In this document: positions 35,924-47,075 of the stretch, one piece after another
Layout of the letters: every line of letters begins with the position of its first letter
Position numbering within the stretch: the stretch's first letter is position 1
Origin: Carettochelys insculpta
Lineage: Eukaryota > Chordata > Testudines > Carettochelyidae
Direction of reading: 5' to 3'
Assembly (NCBI RefSeq): GCF_033958435.1
Contig: NC_134137.1
Span: 227,519,501 to 227,583,500 of the forward strand
DNA: 64,000 nucleotides
Translations under genes and position numbers: made by a program
Notes under the pieces: generated by a model
Told to the model about the DNA's origin: nothing
Seen by the model: only the letters and a program-made list of their open reading frames with translations
Database searches by the model: none

Positions 35924-36645
35924 AGCTACATCTACACGGGGATGCTATATCGAAATAGCTTATTTCGATGTAGTGAAATCAAAATAAACTATTTCGATGA
36001 ATAGTGTCTACACGTCCTCCAGGGCTGGTGCCGTCGACGTTCAACGTCAACGTTGGGCAGCACTACATCGAAGTAGGCACTGCAGGGGAGCGTCTACACA
36101 CCAAAGCGGCCCACATCGAAATAAGGGTGGCAGGAACAGCTGCAGACAGGGTCACAGGGTGGACTAGCACTTCCGGGGCAACAGCAAGCCGCTCCCTTAA
36201 AGGGCCCCTCCCAGACACACTTGCACTAAACAGCGCAAGGTCCACAGAGCCGACAACTGGTTGCAGACCCTGTGCATGCAGCATGGATCCCCAGCTGCAG
36301 CAGCAGCAGCCAGAAGCCCTGGGCTAAGGGCTGCTGCACACGGTGACCATAGAGCCCCGCAGGGGCTGGAGAGAGCGTCTCTCAACCCCTCAGCTGATGG
36401 GCGCCATGGCGGACCCCGCTATTTCGATGTTGCGGGACGCGGATGGTCTACACGTGCTCTACTTCGACGTTCAACGTTGAAGTAGGGTGCTATTCCCATC
36501 TCCTGTTGGGGATAGCGACTTCGATGTCTCGCTGCCTTATGTCGATTTGAACTTCGAAATAGCGCTCGCCACGTGTAGACGTGGCGGGCGCTATTTCGAA
36601 GTTGGCATGGCTACTTCAAAGTAGCCAGCTTGTGTAGACACGGCT
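35924..36645. mobile_element. Harbinger-like element, internally deleted, 722 bp
   Basis: Termini 'agctacatctacacgggg' and the inverse 'tgtgtagacacggct'. TAA on both sides (35,921-35,923 and 36,646-36,648). Sub-terminal regions are rich in 'tatttcgaa' and 'acttcgacgttcaacg' palindromes. The centre is non-palindromic and CpG-rich, with a short frame starting MDPQLQQQQPEALG that then stops. It may be a remnant of a protein start of the autonomous relative, but that is a guess. Confidence 0.65.
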
Positions 36646-36649
36646 TAAG

Positions 36650-37349
36650 GGGTGTAAGGGAGACGAGGTACCTTTGAGTGATCTGAACTGCTGCACTCCT
36701 TGAGTGGTTCTTTACTTGTCTGGTCCTCATTATATACTGAGCTCGCACCTGTGGCTGACAGTATCTGTAAGTACGTGATACTGGCCACACCCAGTAAACT
36801 GCCTCAACACGTGGGCTAAAGCAGGTGAGGGTAACCGGCCATGTGGAAACTGATGAGGATCTAGGGATTGTCCTCCCAGTCATACAAAGATGGTTCTAGT
36901 AGCCAAGGTAGAAGAGACCATATCTTGGTTCAATGGCTTAAAAAGCAGTGCAGTGACATATTGCAGAAGGCGAAAGGATAGATGGGGCGCTAGAGAAGTC
37001 ATGGCTATCCACTGCAGCAAAAGAAACCTGCAGTTCTAAAGGCCTTTGTGCCACTGGGCCTACCTTCAGCAGCCAAGAGAATGGGATAGTCCCAGTGCAG
37101 TGACTCTCCCATTTTAATAACCTCATGCACAAGTCATGCATACGCATCTCTCTTCAAAAGTCCTGTGGTGGTGATTACTGGCAGTTGTGGCCACAATCCT
37201 GCATGGAGGTGCCCTGGGATATTGGTCACCCATCCCTAACTCAAGGGTAGCAGGGAAATTTGGCAACGTTGTGGATGACATAGCTATCCTTATTAGGATT
37301 GCACTGCTTTCTGTTTGTAAGGGATGAGGGTCTAGAAAATGTGCATCAA
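36650..37349. other. Possible 5' region of the following LINE
   Basis: No domain. The sequence runs without a visible break into the LINE relic that starts about 37,350, so part may be its 5' UTR. Confidence 0.3.
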
Positions 37350-40300
37350 ACATTACCTGTCCAAAGTAAATCCAGCCACCTTACTGAAGCTGGCAGATCA
37401 TCCTCAGCATGGTTGAGAATGAAAGATAACTAGAGATTGCTGTTTGGACCATCTGGATTATGATAGACAAAGACGATACTTCTTGATTTGAAAGAACAGC
37501 TGTCCTTTAAAAGAGCTTGCTTAGTATGACATTGCCACTGCAGTGGTCAGCAAAACCAGGTTAGCAGATGAGGGTTATACCTTCTTTTGGAAGGGAAAAG
37601 AACCACATAAAGATAGAATCCAGGGAGTGGGAACTACTGTCAAGTCCAAATTCCTGTGAAGTCTTAAAAGACGATCCAATATGTCATCAATGAAAGACTT
37701 GTGAAATTCTGGATGCCACCGAACTGTGATTTGCTATCATCATCAAACCATATGCACCCTTCTTAACAATCCCTGATGAGGCTAAGTAAAGATTCTACTC
37801 TGATTTCGACTTTCTCATCAAGCCAACAACACAAAGTGACAAACTAGTCATCCTAGGAGATTTCAGTGTAAGAGTAGGCAAAGAAAACCACTATCAAGGT
37901 GGCATTGGAAAAAGATGGCATTGGAAAAATGACAGAAAATGGTCTCTTATTTCAAAGCAATTGCAAAGAATATAGCATAATAATTACACGGTTATTTTTA
38001 GAGACACAAATATAAAATTATATGGATGAACCCCAGATCCAAACTATGGTACCTAACAGATTACGTCATTGGCCAACAATGTGACAGAATGGATGTCAGG
38101 ACCATTCATAGAACAGAATTTTGGACAGATCATTGAAGGATTGGGTCAGCACTGCATCTACACATTGTTTCCACATGCCTGAAAGCCCCAAAACAATTAA
38201 TATGTCACTTGATATTGCTAAACTAGGTCATGTAGCCCATTGAGACAAGCAACAAGGGCACTAGCAGTCAACTTTGGTGATACTCTTTCTCAAAGGACGA
38301 ATTCAGAGATACAGTACAAAAAACTGAAACTGATGTTCTCAAGTGGAAGAAAAAGGGTAACTGTGACAACTTTGATGAAATGATGAGGAAATCACAGTAC
38401 TCATACAAGAAAAAAAAATGAGGCTTCCCAAATCTGGCAAAATAATATTCAGTCCACTTTAGAGATGGATTCAAACACCTACAAAGCAAGGCACAAAGAC
38501 AACTGTACTTAATACAAGAAAAATCATGCAAGAAGGTAGCAGAAGACACTCAAATGTATGTGGAAACAATTGAAACAAAGAAGTTCTTTGACTCTTTGAA
38601 GCTAGTATGCGGACTTTCCAAGGTGGACACAGGTTCCCTTATGATGGCTGATGGTGGGACAGCCATCAAAGACGAATATGACCTGGAATAGAGAGAGAGA
38701 GGCTGAGCATTTCAGCCAACTACTGAACAGACCAGCCTCAGCTGAAACAAGTGCTATTAATCAGACACCACAAAAGTCTATTTGGCACCACCCTGACTCA
38801 TCACCTTCACCTGAAGAAATAGAAATGGACATCAGTATGATGAGCTCAGGAAATTCCTCAGGCAGGGATAGAATACCCACAGAAATATATAAATCTACCA
38901 GTCCAAAGGTAGTAAAAGCTTGTGTTGCCTCTAATTTTTTCCATCCCTGTGTGGGTATTTTCCATCCATATGGGGAATTATTTTTATATGCACCAAAACG
39001 TGTGAATGTGCACCACCTATAGCAACATACAACCTAGCTGTGGGAACTCTGCTATTCGACTGGGTGGCATTTGAATTTCTCCTGAGCAGTCACACAAGCG
39101 CAAAACTTAACAGCTGTAAGAGGATTTTTGGCCCCTTACTAAGTGGGAGTTTTTGGTTGGTTAGCTCCCAGTATCACAAGGAAGAGGAAGGACTTACAGG
39201 CCCCAGGAATAGTGGGAAGAGAATGGACCCTGATTGACAGGATGGGCAGGCCAGTGAGGGAGTGAGGAGTCAGTTAAATGTCTTAGGTCAGACTGAATGG
39301 GGCCAAGCTAAGGACACCACATGGGAGGGTCTGAGCTCAGCTGGGAGCAGAGCCTTGCCAGCCAGAGAGAGCCAGAGACATACCCCAGCAAGAGATCCAT
39401 GGTGGGGCAGAGCTGCAGACAAAGATCCTGAAACACAGCACAGAGGGCAGAGCCTGAGCCATAGTGCAGAGGGAAGATCCACACGGGGACTGTGGCTGCA
39501 GCCACTGGGCCAGAAGGGCCAGAGGAGCAGCCCAGGAGCTAGCAGCAGCACAGCAAAGAGAGGAGCTGCAACTGGGTGTGGTGAGCAGCAGGGGAGAGTG
39601 GGGGGATGCTAGGTAGAGGCCCAGCACAGGACACTTCCACCATCCAAGAGGCCTTCCAGAACAGACTGGGGAGAAGGGCTAGGGAGAAGGGCCCTGCCAT
39701 TCAGAGGAAGTGTCTGCCTGCAGCATCCCTGAGCAGAGGCAGACCCTGAGAAGGATACCTGGGCCTGGCAATGAACAGACTGTGACCTGCCCTGATAACC
39801 CAGAGACACCGCTTGTGAGATTTCTGTGCCATAGAACAGAATAGTGTGTTTCCATTAACTTTTCCAATGTTCCTTATTCTGTTTTTTTTTTAATGTTGTT
39901 TAAGAACTTGTATTTGCGTTGAACTGTACGTAATCATCAGTGGGTCAGGGAAGTGTTAAATGAGAAGAGAGAATCCCAGAGTGGGGACACTCTAGCCCTT
40001 GCCCTAGTGATCACAACAAGTTTGGGGGTTGAGCTCCAAGCAATCCTGGGCCCAGCCTTGTTGGGAGTCAGATGACCTTTGCCACACAGGAGAGTGGAAG
40101 GGGAGCCCTTGGGCTCAGGGAGGCCTCTGGGCAAAGGAAATGGGAGCGGAGACTCAGATCCTTTTCCTGACCCATTTCACCAGGGTAGCGTATTAGCCAG
40201 AAAAGTTCCCCACAATAGCTGGACTATTCCCCTGCTTACACAGGCAACACTGCTGACAGCACCCCAGAATATCCTTACCAACATCTGGGACAACAAAGAA

Positions 40301-41210
40301 ATGCCACAAGATTTCAAAGACGCCATAATTATTCCTTTACTAGTGATGTACCCAGCATTTAACTGAAGTAATTTTTTGAAAATAAATGAAACGTACATGG
40401 TTTTTTTCCTATGATAGTATTTTTTAAAAATGAAGAAAAATAAAGGCTGGATGGACTGAGGGTGCAGAGGAGAAGGGGCAGGTGGCTTAGGGCAGAGGGA
40501 CAGTGAGGGCTCTAGGTGTGCAGGTGCAGAAGTCAAGGCAGGTGGGAGGGTGCAGAAGTTAGGGCAACGGGTCTCAGGACAGGATGGTGGGAGGTATAAA
40601 ACAAAATACAAATCTGTTTAGCATCGTGATTGACCTGACCAAAGCATTTGATACGGTCAATAGAGAAGGATTATGGATGTTCCTCAGCAAACATGGTTAC
40701 CAGCCAAAACAAGTAAAAATCATTCATTTATTTCTTGAAGGGACTCAAGGTTAAGTGCTTTTTAATGTAGATCTCACTGACTCCTTTCCCATTTCAAATG
40801 GAGACAAACAAGGCTGTGTCATTCCCCATAGTGTTCATCCTCTTCTTCACCTGAGTTCTCAACCATGCTACAAACAGACTCAACAGAGGCATATGCATCA
40901 TATGCAGATATGATGGCTTGCCAATGACTTTGTCTGCTTGATGTGCTGACATGCATGCACATCACCCACTGGACTTCAGTCACTGCAGAATCCACAAAAA
41001 GTGCATACGAACACTTCATAGTTGAACTGATGGACTATACACACTCAACTAAAGAGGCCAGATGCAGGGCCTTGTTTATCCACTTTTCCTCCTCTCCATC
41101 AGTGCACCATCTGTCACAATGCCATTTTTGCATGGCCTCCCTGAACGATTTTGCCAAATCACCATAGCCACGAAAAGTGAATCAACACAAGCTCCTCTCA
41201 AATGTATATT
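37350..41210 (+). pseudogene. Decayed non-LTR retrotransposon ORF2 (LINE resembling CFDP2-type proteins)
   Basis: Conceptual frames on the plus strand keep the order of a LINE ORF2. The apurinic-type endonuclease region has GYTFFWKGKEPHK at about 37,567 and KLVILGDFSVRVGKENH at about 37,840. The linker/RT region has HFSQLLNRPA at 38,708 and SSGRDRIPTEIYKS at 38,860. Then WDNKEMPQDFKDAIIIP lies at 40,290 and VIDLTKAFDTVNREGLW at 40,630. Each block matches the endonuclease-RT family often labelled craniofacial development protein 2-like. Many stops, frameshifts and two foreign segments (about 38,925-40,250 and 40,350-40,615) separate the blocks. The YADD block is not recognisable. It differs from the LINE at 54.5-57.9 kb. 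Confidence 0.7.
38925..40250. repeat. About 1.3-kb insertion of unknown class inside the LINE
   Basis: The LINE reading is interrupted after VVKAC (38,925) and resumes at ILTNIWDNKE (about 40,265). The inserted DNA is GC-rich in the middle with 'cagagggcagagcctgag' type phrases and a T10 tract at 39,883. Frames on both strands are compositional. An LTR-type element is possible; ends were not found. Confidence 0.4.
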
Positions 41211-41507
41211 TATTTTGAATAAAACTTGTCCGATGTGTTGATATAACTCATCTTTTCTCCACCATCTCCTTTCTGGAGCTTGGTGGGGATTTTCTTAGGG
41301 GAAAGTTATGGTGCTTGTGCACCTGCCCACTGGGGAGGGGAAGCCCTGGGGGGTCTCTCTCCCTCCTTTGGCTAGCTGTTGGCCCAGGCACTCAGCTCTT
41401 CCTGGCTTCCTGGTGCGTGCCGAGGTCCTGCTGCTGTGTGCCTGGCTGGCTGCTGGTGTAACAGGCAGGAGGCATCCACTGTTTTTTGGTTTTTCTTTTC
41501 AATTAAG

Positions 41508-41699
41508 GGTGGGAGGGATAGCTCAATGGTTAGAGTGTTGGCCTTCTAAACCCAAGGTTGCAAGCTCAATCTTTGAGGGGTCTTTCATGGTCCTGGGGCA
41601 GGTTAGATTAAAAAAAATCTATCAGGGATGGCAATGAGTGCAGGTGATTGGACTCAATGACCTCTCATGGTCCCTTCCAGGTCTATGAGATTATGTATC
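41508..41699 (+). mobile_element. tRNA-derived SINE with CR1-like tail
   Basis: Head 'gggatagctcaatggttaga' resembles a tRNA with an A-box (tagctcaatgg). The B-box-like 'ggttgcaagctcaatc' follows at 41,559. The 3' part 'ggactcaatgacctctcatg' and 'gtcccttccaggtctatgag' is CR1-like. This is the standard layout of cryptodiran turtle SINEs mobilised by CR1. Single copy here. Confidence 0.75.
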
Positions 41700-42080
41700 C
41701 TTCCACTGCTTCCCCCACTATTTGTTAGATATTTTCTGAAACCATGTTGTTAAGTACCTTAGGGGCAGGAATCTCATGTACTTTTAGTTGTCTTCTTAGG
41801 TACCTACCACACTTTGGGTACTTAATAATATATAATAAGAGCTCATAGCCAAATGTTAGTACAGTATGATACCTCATGGTCTTCCTCTAAAAAACAATTT
41901 TGCCAGTGTCTCAATGATGTGTCCTCACTTCTTTGCCTCTAGCATTTCTGAAAGGTTTTTTCCTCACTTCTCTCTTCCTTCTACTTCTTGCATGTCTTTT
42001 TTCACTGAATCACTCTATTTCACCTTTTGTGTTTTCCTTTAAGTTCTTGGACTAGTAGGCTGCAAAGCTAAATACACTAA
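41700..42080. other. No recognised feature
   Basis: AT-rich non-coding looking sequence. Confidence 0.35.
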
Positions 42081-42424
42081 GGCTGTATATAGAATCAGTC
42101 CGGCTGCTAGCAACACGATGCAAATCAGGGTTCACAAAATTGAAAATGGCTTGTCATTTGCATATTCACAGCAGAAAACAAGCAGCACAGTCATGGTTTT
42201 GCTGGCAAAACCCCCTTCTGTCACAAGCTCCTTATCCCTGATTTTTTTCAGGGATAAGGGGCTAGGCAAGGGGGTGGGGGGCGGTTGCTGGCAGGATCAT
42301 GCTTGTTTTCTGCTGTGAATGTGCAAATGAGTTATGTGAATATGCAAATGAGCTGCCATTTGCAATTTCTTGAACCCTCGTTTGCATCATGTTGCTGGCA
42401 GCCGGACTGAGTCTAGACACAGCC
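42081..42424. mobile_element. Palindromic Harbinger-like MITE, 344 bp
   Basis: Termini 'ggctgtatatagaatcagtc' and the inverse 'gactgagtctagacacagcc' (left end slightly decayed). Flanks TAA and TGA, so one base of the 3-bp duplication has changed. Inner arms include 'cagcagaaaacaagcag' and its complement. Perfect octamers lie at 42,118-42,125, 42,156-42,163 and 42,342-42,349. Confidence 0.7.
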
Positions 42425-42889
42425 TGATAGAATTAGATTTTCTTCCTCCATCATCATGTGACATAAAACAGTCTTATTCTTCACGTTACAGTAATCTCTT
42501 CCTCATTCTAATGAGTTCATTCTTCATTTCTTCTTCATTTACTTTATAATTTGTTATCCATCTCTCTCCCTCTTTGCATTTGGCTCAGACCAATGTAATA
42601 TCACTGGACCATGGTATTTAGTGAATAGCATCTATCAAGTTCTGATTAAAATCTTCTTTCTCTGAAATTCTTCATTGAGATCTTCAGATTTGCTTACCAA
42701 GTGTAATCTTCTCTTTAACTTTTGCCTTACATCATTAGCCTTATGAAGTATATTTTTATTCATAAAGTTTTATTTCTTCTTCCGGCTTTGGAGTTTTTTT
42801 AAACTCTTTACATCTCAGAATCATCAGCCTTCCCAGTTTCATCAGCCTCACTTTACTTGGTGTCTCCATTATCACTGTTCAGACCCTTA
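42425..42889. other. No recognised feature
   Basis: AT-rich non-coding sequence. Confidence 0.35.
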
Positions 42890-43300
42890 ACGTGGACAGC
42901 GTAACCTAACAGTCAGAGCCCAAACTAGCATTGGGGTAGTGGTCAGGAGTCAGACACCACAACAAGGATTAAATGAGTCAGAGTGGTACCAGAAGTCAAA
43001 CCAGAGACAGAACCAGAACTCAAGCTATGGGTCAAAGCCAGAGTCAGTGAACATTCAGAGGGTCAAGCCAGAGTCAGAAGTCAAGGGCCAAGAAGCCAGT
43101 ATCAATAACAGGTGTTAGGATGAGTGAGAAGGAACAAGGAAGAAAGTGAGGGGAAAAGAACAGGAAGTGGCAACCAAGCAAGGAGGCAGGAAAAGGTCAA
43201 GTCAACAGCAAACCTAACAACTAGTTGCTCAGACAAGGGATGTAGCAAGAACAGGGAACTTTATGCTAAGAGGTGTCCAAGATGTAAAACAGAAGGGATT
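42890..43300. repeat. Interspersed repeat shared with 46,110-46,500, copy A
   Basis: Both copies carry 'ggtcaggagtca', 'aaccagagtcagag'-like phrases and the block 'cagacctagcaacgagtt' (46,417) or 'caaacctaacaactagtt' (43,209). Repeated 'ccagagtcag' units give a periodic look. Class unknown. Confidence 0.5.
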
Positions 43301-43407
43301 TATTAACAAATCAACTCAGTGGTTTAACACACATGAATAGGCGTTAAGCCCAGTTCCAAATCTAAGTTACTTAGTCTGTTATAGGAAACCAGCAAATGCC
43401 AGACAGG

Positions 43408-43843
43408 GGCTACGTCTACACATGCCCCAAACTTCGAAATGACCACGCAAATGGCCATTTCAAAGTTTACTAATGAAGCGCTGAAATGCATATTCAGCGC
43501 TTCATTAGCATGCGGGCGGCAGCGGCGCTTCGAAATTGACGCGCCTTGCCGCCGCGCGTCGCGTCCAGGTGGGGCTCCTTTTCGAAAGGACCCCGCCTAC
43601 TTCGAAGTCCCCTTATTCCCATGAGCTCAAGGGAATAAGGGGGCTTCGAAGTAGGTGGCATCCTTTCAAAAAGGAGCCCCATCTGGACGCGCCGCGCGGC
43701 GGCAAGGCGCGTCAATTTCGAAGCGCCGCTGCCGCCCGCATGCTAATGAAGCGCTGAATATGCATTTCAGCGCTTCATTAGTAAACTTCGAAATGGCCAT
43801 TTGTGTGGCCATTTCGAACTTTGGGGCACGTGTAGACACGGCC
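43408..43843. mobile_element. Near-perfect 436-bp palindromic MITE (CpG-rich)
   Basis: The two 218-bp halves are inverted copies centred at 43,625/43,626. Ends 'ggctacgtctacacatgc' and the inverse 'cacgtgtagacacggcc'. The interior has repeated TTCGAA sites and a CpG-rich inner arm. No intact 3-bp duplication (agg and ccg). Open frames on both strands are mirror images of each other. A second copy lies at 56,912-57,346. Confidence 0.75.
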
Positions 43844-43846
43844 CCG

Positions 43847-46109
43847 ATCAGCAAACCAGGAACTTTGAGAGATCATGCCACCAAATGATCAAGTCATGAC
43901 CTGAGAGGAACTGGAGCAGTTCAGTGACAGGGACAGATAAGTATCTTCTTTTGATGTTATTGCAAATGATCACAGGCTGACTCTGGGGTGGACAGCCTCT
44001 GATACCCCTTGCTGAACCCCAAAAGTGACTGCTGGAGAGGGACATAACGGGGGCAACAGCCATATGACTGCCCCCCCTTGTGATTCTTCCCTGCACCGCA
44101 CCTCGTCTGGAGGAGGGCTATTTCTCGGAGGGTATGGGGCCTGGGACAACCCAGGCCCCACCTTCATTCCATCCCTTTCTCCAAACTCTGCCCCTGCTCC
44201 ATTCCCTCCCCACATTTGCTTTTACCCCATTCCACCTCTTTCCTCCATGCCACCTTCCTGAACGATGCAGTCTCGGGGACTAGTGGGGTGCCTGGCACCG
44301 ACAGTAGGGGTTGACCCCCCAAACACTCACCAAACAGGAAGTGAATTGGCCTGGCCCAAGCTCACTCCTTTCCCTGAGTACCCAGCCCTGCCACTCAAAT
44401 TCCCACCACCAGAGAGTGTGGGGAGCAGTTCCACCCCTTCTTGCATGCACCCTTCCCCAAGTGATGCAGCTGGAAGCCAGGGGAGCAGAGCAGGTTGGGG
44501 CTGGGTTGCTCCATTCCTGTCACTGGTGAGCATGGGGGCTGGCCTGACTCCTACTGTGTCAGGCTGTCTGCTAGTCCCCCAGAAAGCCTTGCACCTCATG
44601 AGGCCAGGGGTGGTTGCTCCAAATTGCCCAATGGATGGGACTGCACTGCACAATGACTGCTGGCCTCTTGCCCATCCCCCACCCAAAGTATTTGTGGGGC
44701 AAGTGCTCCATGTCCCACGATGAGTTGCCCCTGCCAAGACTTTACATAATCTCCTGTTGCCAGGCAGATATTTCCCAAGGTCAGGTGACCTTTCCCAACT
44801 TTGGCACGGTTACTAGGAAGCGCTCTTCTAAACTCATTCAATTAAAAAAGTGCCAATTAAGCACCAAGAAGGTGAGGCAATGTGGAGGGTAGAAACAAAA
44901 CAGAAATGGGGACTAATTCCTAAAGCCGCTTTCTAAAGCTTGGTCTCCTGAATAACCAGGCCTCAGTGGGGACCTGTCCACTGCTTCTACTACAGGGTGA
45001 TTTGGGGGTTGTACCCAAAGACCAAGGAGCCAACCTATGGGGGGGGTGGAAATCAATGATATTATCTCCTGCTTCCAAGCTTCTCAAGGTCCATTGTGGG
45101 GGAAGGGCCTGCTTGTCCTACAGGATCTGCCACTGCAGGTGGAGTTGTAAAGTGGGAAAGAATGAGGTTGAACACAAACTTGGGATCTTTTGGTCATGGT
45201 GCTTTGGGTCAGACCCACACTGAGCTTGGGCCTGATCTTCTCCTGTGGTTTGGCTTACAGTTTTGTAGGGAACATGGATATCACACATCCTGTTCCTCCA
45301 TGGTAAAATTAGATTTTTTCCCATCTCCAGTGCTCTTGCTGGGAGAGGAAGTGCCACACCCCATCTATCTCTATGGGTTTGATAGGGCAAAGTGTCCTTG
45401 AGTCTGAAAGGTGAACCTGGGGCGAGTGCTGAATGTAGATTGGAACTTGCCCCATTCCATTTAACATGTATGAAGTCTGGCGTCTATCCTGATAGATGGG
45501 CCCAGAAAGGCCTCCAAGCTGCTGGAAGGGTTTACATGTGCCTGCTCCTCCTTTAATTTATTGCTGACGCCAAAACTGGTGGAGGAACATGACATCGTTC
45601 CAGGTGGTATTTGCGAACAAGCACCTAAATTGTGACATAGGAAGGTTTTAACAAAACTAATGTAAACTTTATGTGGGTCGTAAGAAATAGTGGGGTACAC
45701 TTGTAGGAAAGAAGCCCAATTTGTTCGCAGTGGGTGGTTGAAATCCAGAAGTGCAGAAGCCTATACTAGAGCCTTGGCAGTAAGGAAGCTCAGTAGCACC
45801 CCACCTCAACCTGATCTGTGTTGTATTCCTGGGGAGTGGACCAGAAACAAGAGTCTGCATTGGTAAAACTTACTGCAGGTAGGGATGTAAAATGTTAATA
45901 TGTAACGATTAAGGAGCAGTCCAAGCCCCACTGGCCAGAATGACCCCTGCCCCAGCCACTTCAGGCTGGCCTTCTAGAGCTACGCTAGCCCCAGGCCAGC
46001 AGGAATGGGCCTGAGTGCACTGGTTGACCACCCCCACCGCCCTGACTTATCTGCCCAGGCCAGCCACCTCCAGGCCCGTAGGGCACTGGAGTTCCAGCAG
46101 TATCCATAG
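43847..46109. other. No recognised gene
   Basis: Moderately GC-rich sequence at 44,000-45,400 with overlapping frames on both strands (up to 152 codons at 44,265-44,723). None has a domain signature. Old repeats are possible. Confidence 0.35.
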
Positions 46110-46500
46110 TTGGCTCAGGGGTTCAACAACAAATCCCAGAAGAGACTAAGGGCCTGAGAAAATTATCAAGGCTTGTAACTGAGGGCAGTAAATAGCTGGA
46201 GGTCAGGGTCATGGTCAGGAGTCATGCCAAATAACAGAGCTAGAGTTATAAGCCAGGCCAAGGGGCAAACCAGAGTCAGAGATGTGCCATGGATCAAAAA
46301 AATAGCGTCAATAACTGGAGTGAAGGCAAGGGAACAAGAACAAGGTGAGGTTACAGGAACAAGGAGCAGAGACCATGCAAGCAGGCTGGAACTTCAGCTC
46401 CAGGATCTGGTCAGCAGCAGACCTAGCAACGAGTTACTCAGGCAAGGGGAATGGCATGGAGAGACACATTTAGGCTAAGAGAAGTCCAGTCAGCAGTCTG
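46110..46500. repeat. Interspersed repeat shared with 42,890-43,300, copy B
   Basis: See copy A. The shared order of phrases shows one family rather than coincidence. It ends close to, but outside, the DIRS element. Confidence 0.5.
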
Positions 46501-46697
46501 CTGCTAGTCAGCTGATTCTATTGAGTCAGCAGGTCTTTAGCATATTTGTGGGTTTAGATCTGCTCTTGTAGCAAGGTGGTACAGATAATAAAGTTTTTGC
46601 TCAGCAATCTAGGTTTAAGACCAGACTGTAATTGGCTGTCATTGATTCAGCCTTCACTGTAACCAAGAAAGAAAGGTTACTCACCGTAGTAACGGTG

Positions 46698-46880
46698 GTT
46701 CTTCGAGATGTGTCCCCATGGGTGCTCCACATTAGGTGTCGGGCTTGCCCGGCGCCGTAGATCGGATCTTCCAAGCAGTTTCTGCCGGACCGTGCATGTA
46801 CCAGTGCGCGCCGCTCCCTTGCGCGCTCCTGGCCACGTGCGCGATCCGGTCCCCACCAGTTCCTTGACCAACCGCCTCGG
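46698..46880. repeat. DIRS left inverted terminal repeat
   Basis: Inverse of 52,575-52,755 over about 180 bp with scattered mismatches and a small indel near 'cgagatgtgtcc' versus 'cgagtgtcc'. The 33 bp further left (46,665-46,697) have no counterpart in the right repeat but are copied in the internal complementary region. Confidence 0.85.
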
Positions 46881-46933
46881 ATGCTCCTGCAAAACACTAA
46901 ACAGAGATCCGAAGCGGGGAGGATGGGCGGGTA

Positions 46934-47034
46934 GTGGAGCACCCACGGGGACACATCTCGAAGAACCACCGTTACTACAGTGAGTAACCTTTCTTTCTTC
47001 TTCGAGTGTCCCCGTGGGTGCTCCACATTAGGTG
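46934..47034. repeat. DIRS internal complementary region (ICR)
   Basis: Positions 46,934-46,999 are the inverse of the left outer end 46,665-46,730 with very few mismatches. Positions 46,994-47,034 are the inverse of the right outer end 52,715-52,755. The two complements meet in 'tttctttcttcttcg', so the region spells the joined termini. In DIRS1-type elements such a region is thought to template the closure of the circular cDNA. Confidence 0.85.
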
Positions 47035-47075
47035 ACTACCCAGCAGTAACCCGAGATAGGAGATGGGTAATCGGA

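Noticed and set aside
36004..36485. Host gene in a CpG-rich island
   Set aside because: The CpG-rich segment lies wholly within a Harbinger-like element with a TAA duplication on both sides.
41508..41580. tRNA gene
   Set aside because: A-box and B-box-like sequences are present but it is followed by a CR1-like tail and cannot form a clean cloverleaf by eye, so it is a SINE.
43439..43888. Overlapping open frames on both strands
   Set aside because: They are mirror images created by the palindromic MITE.
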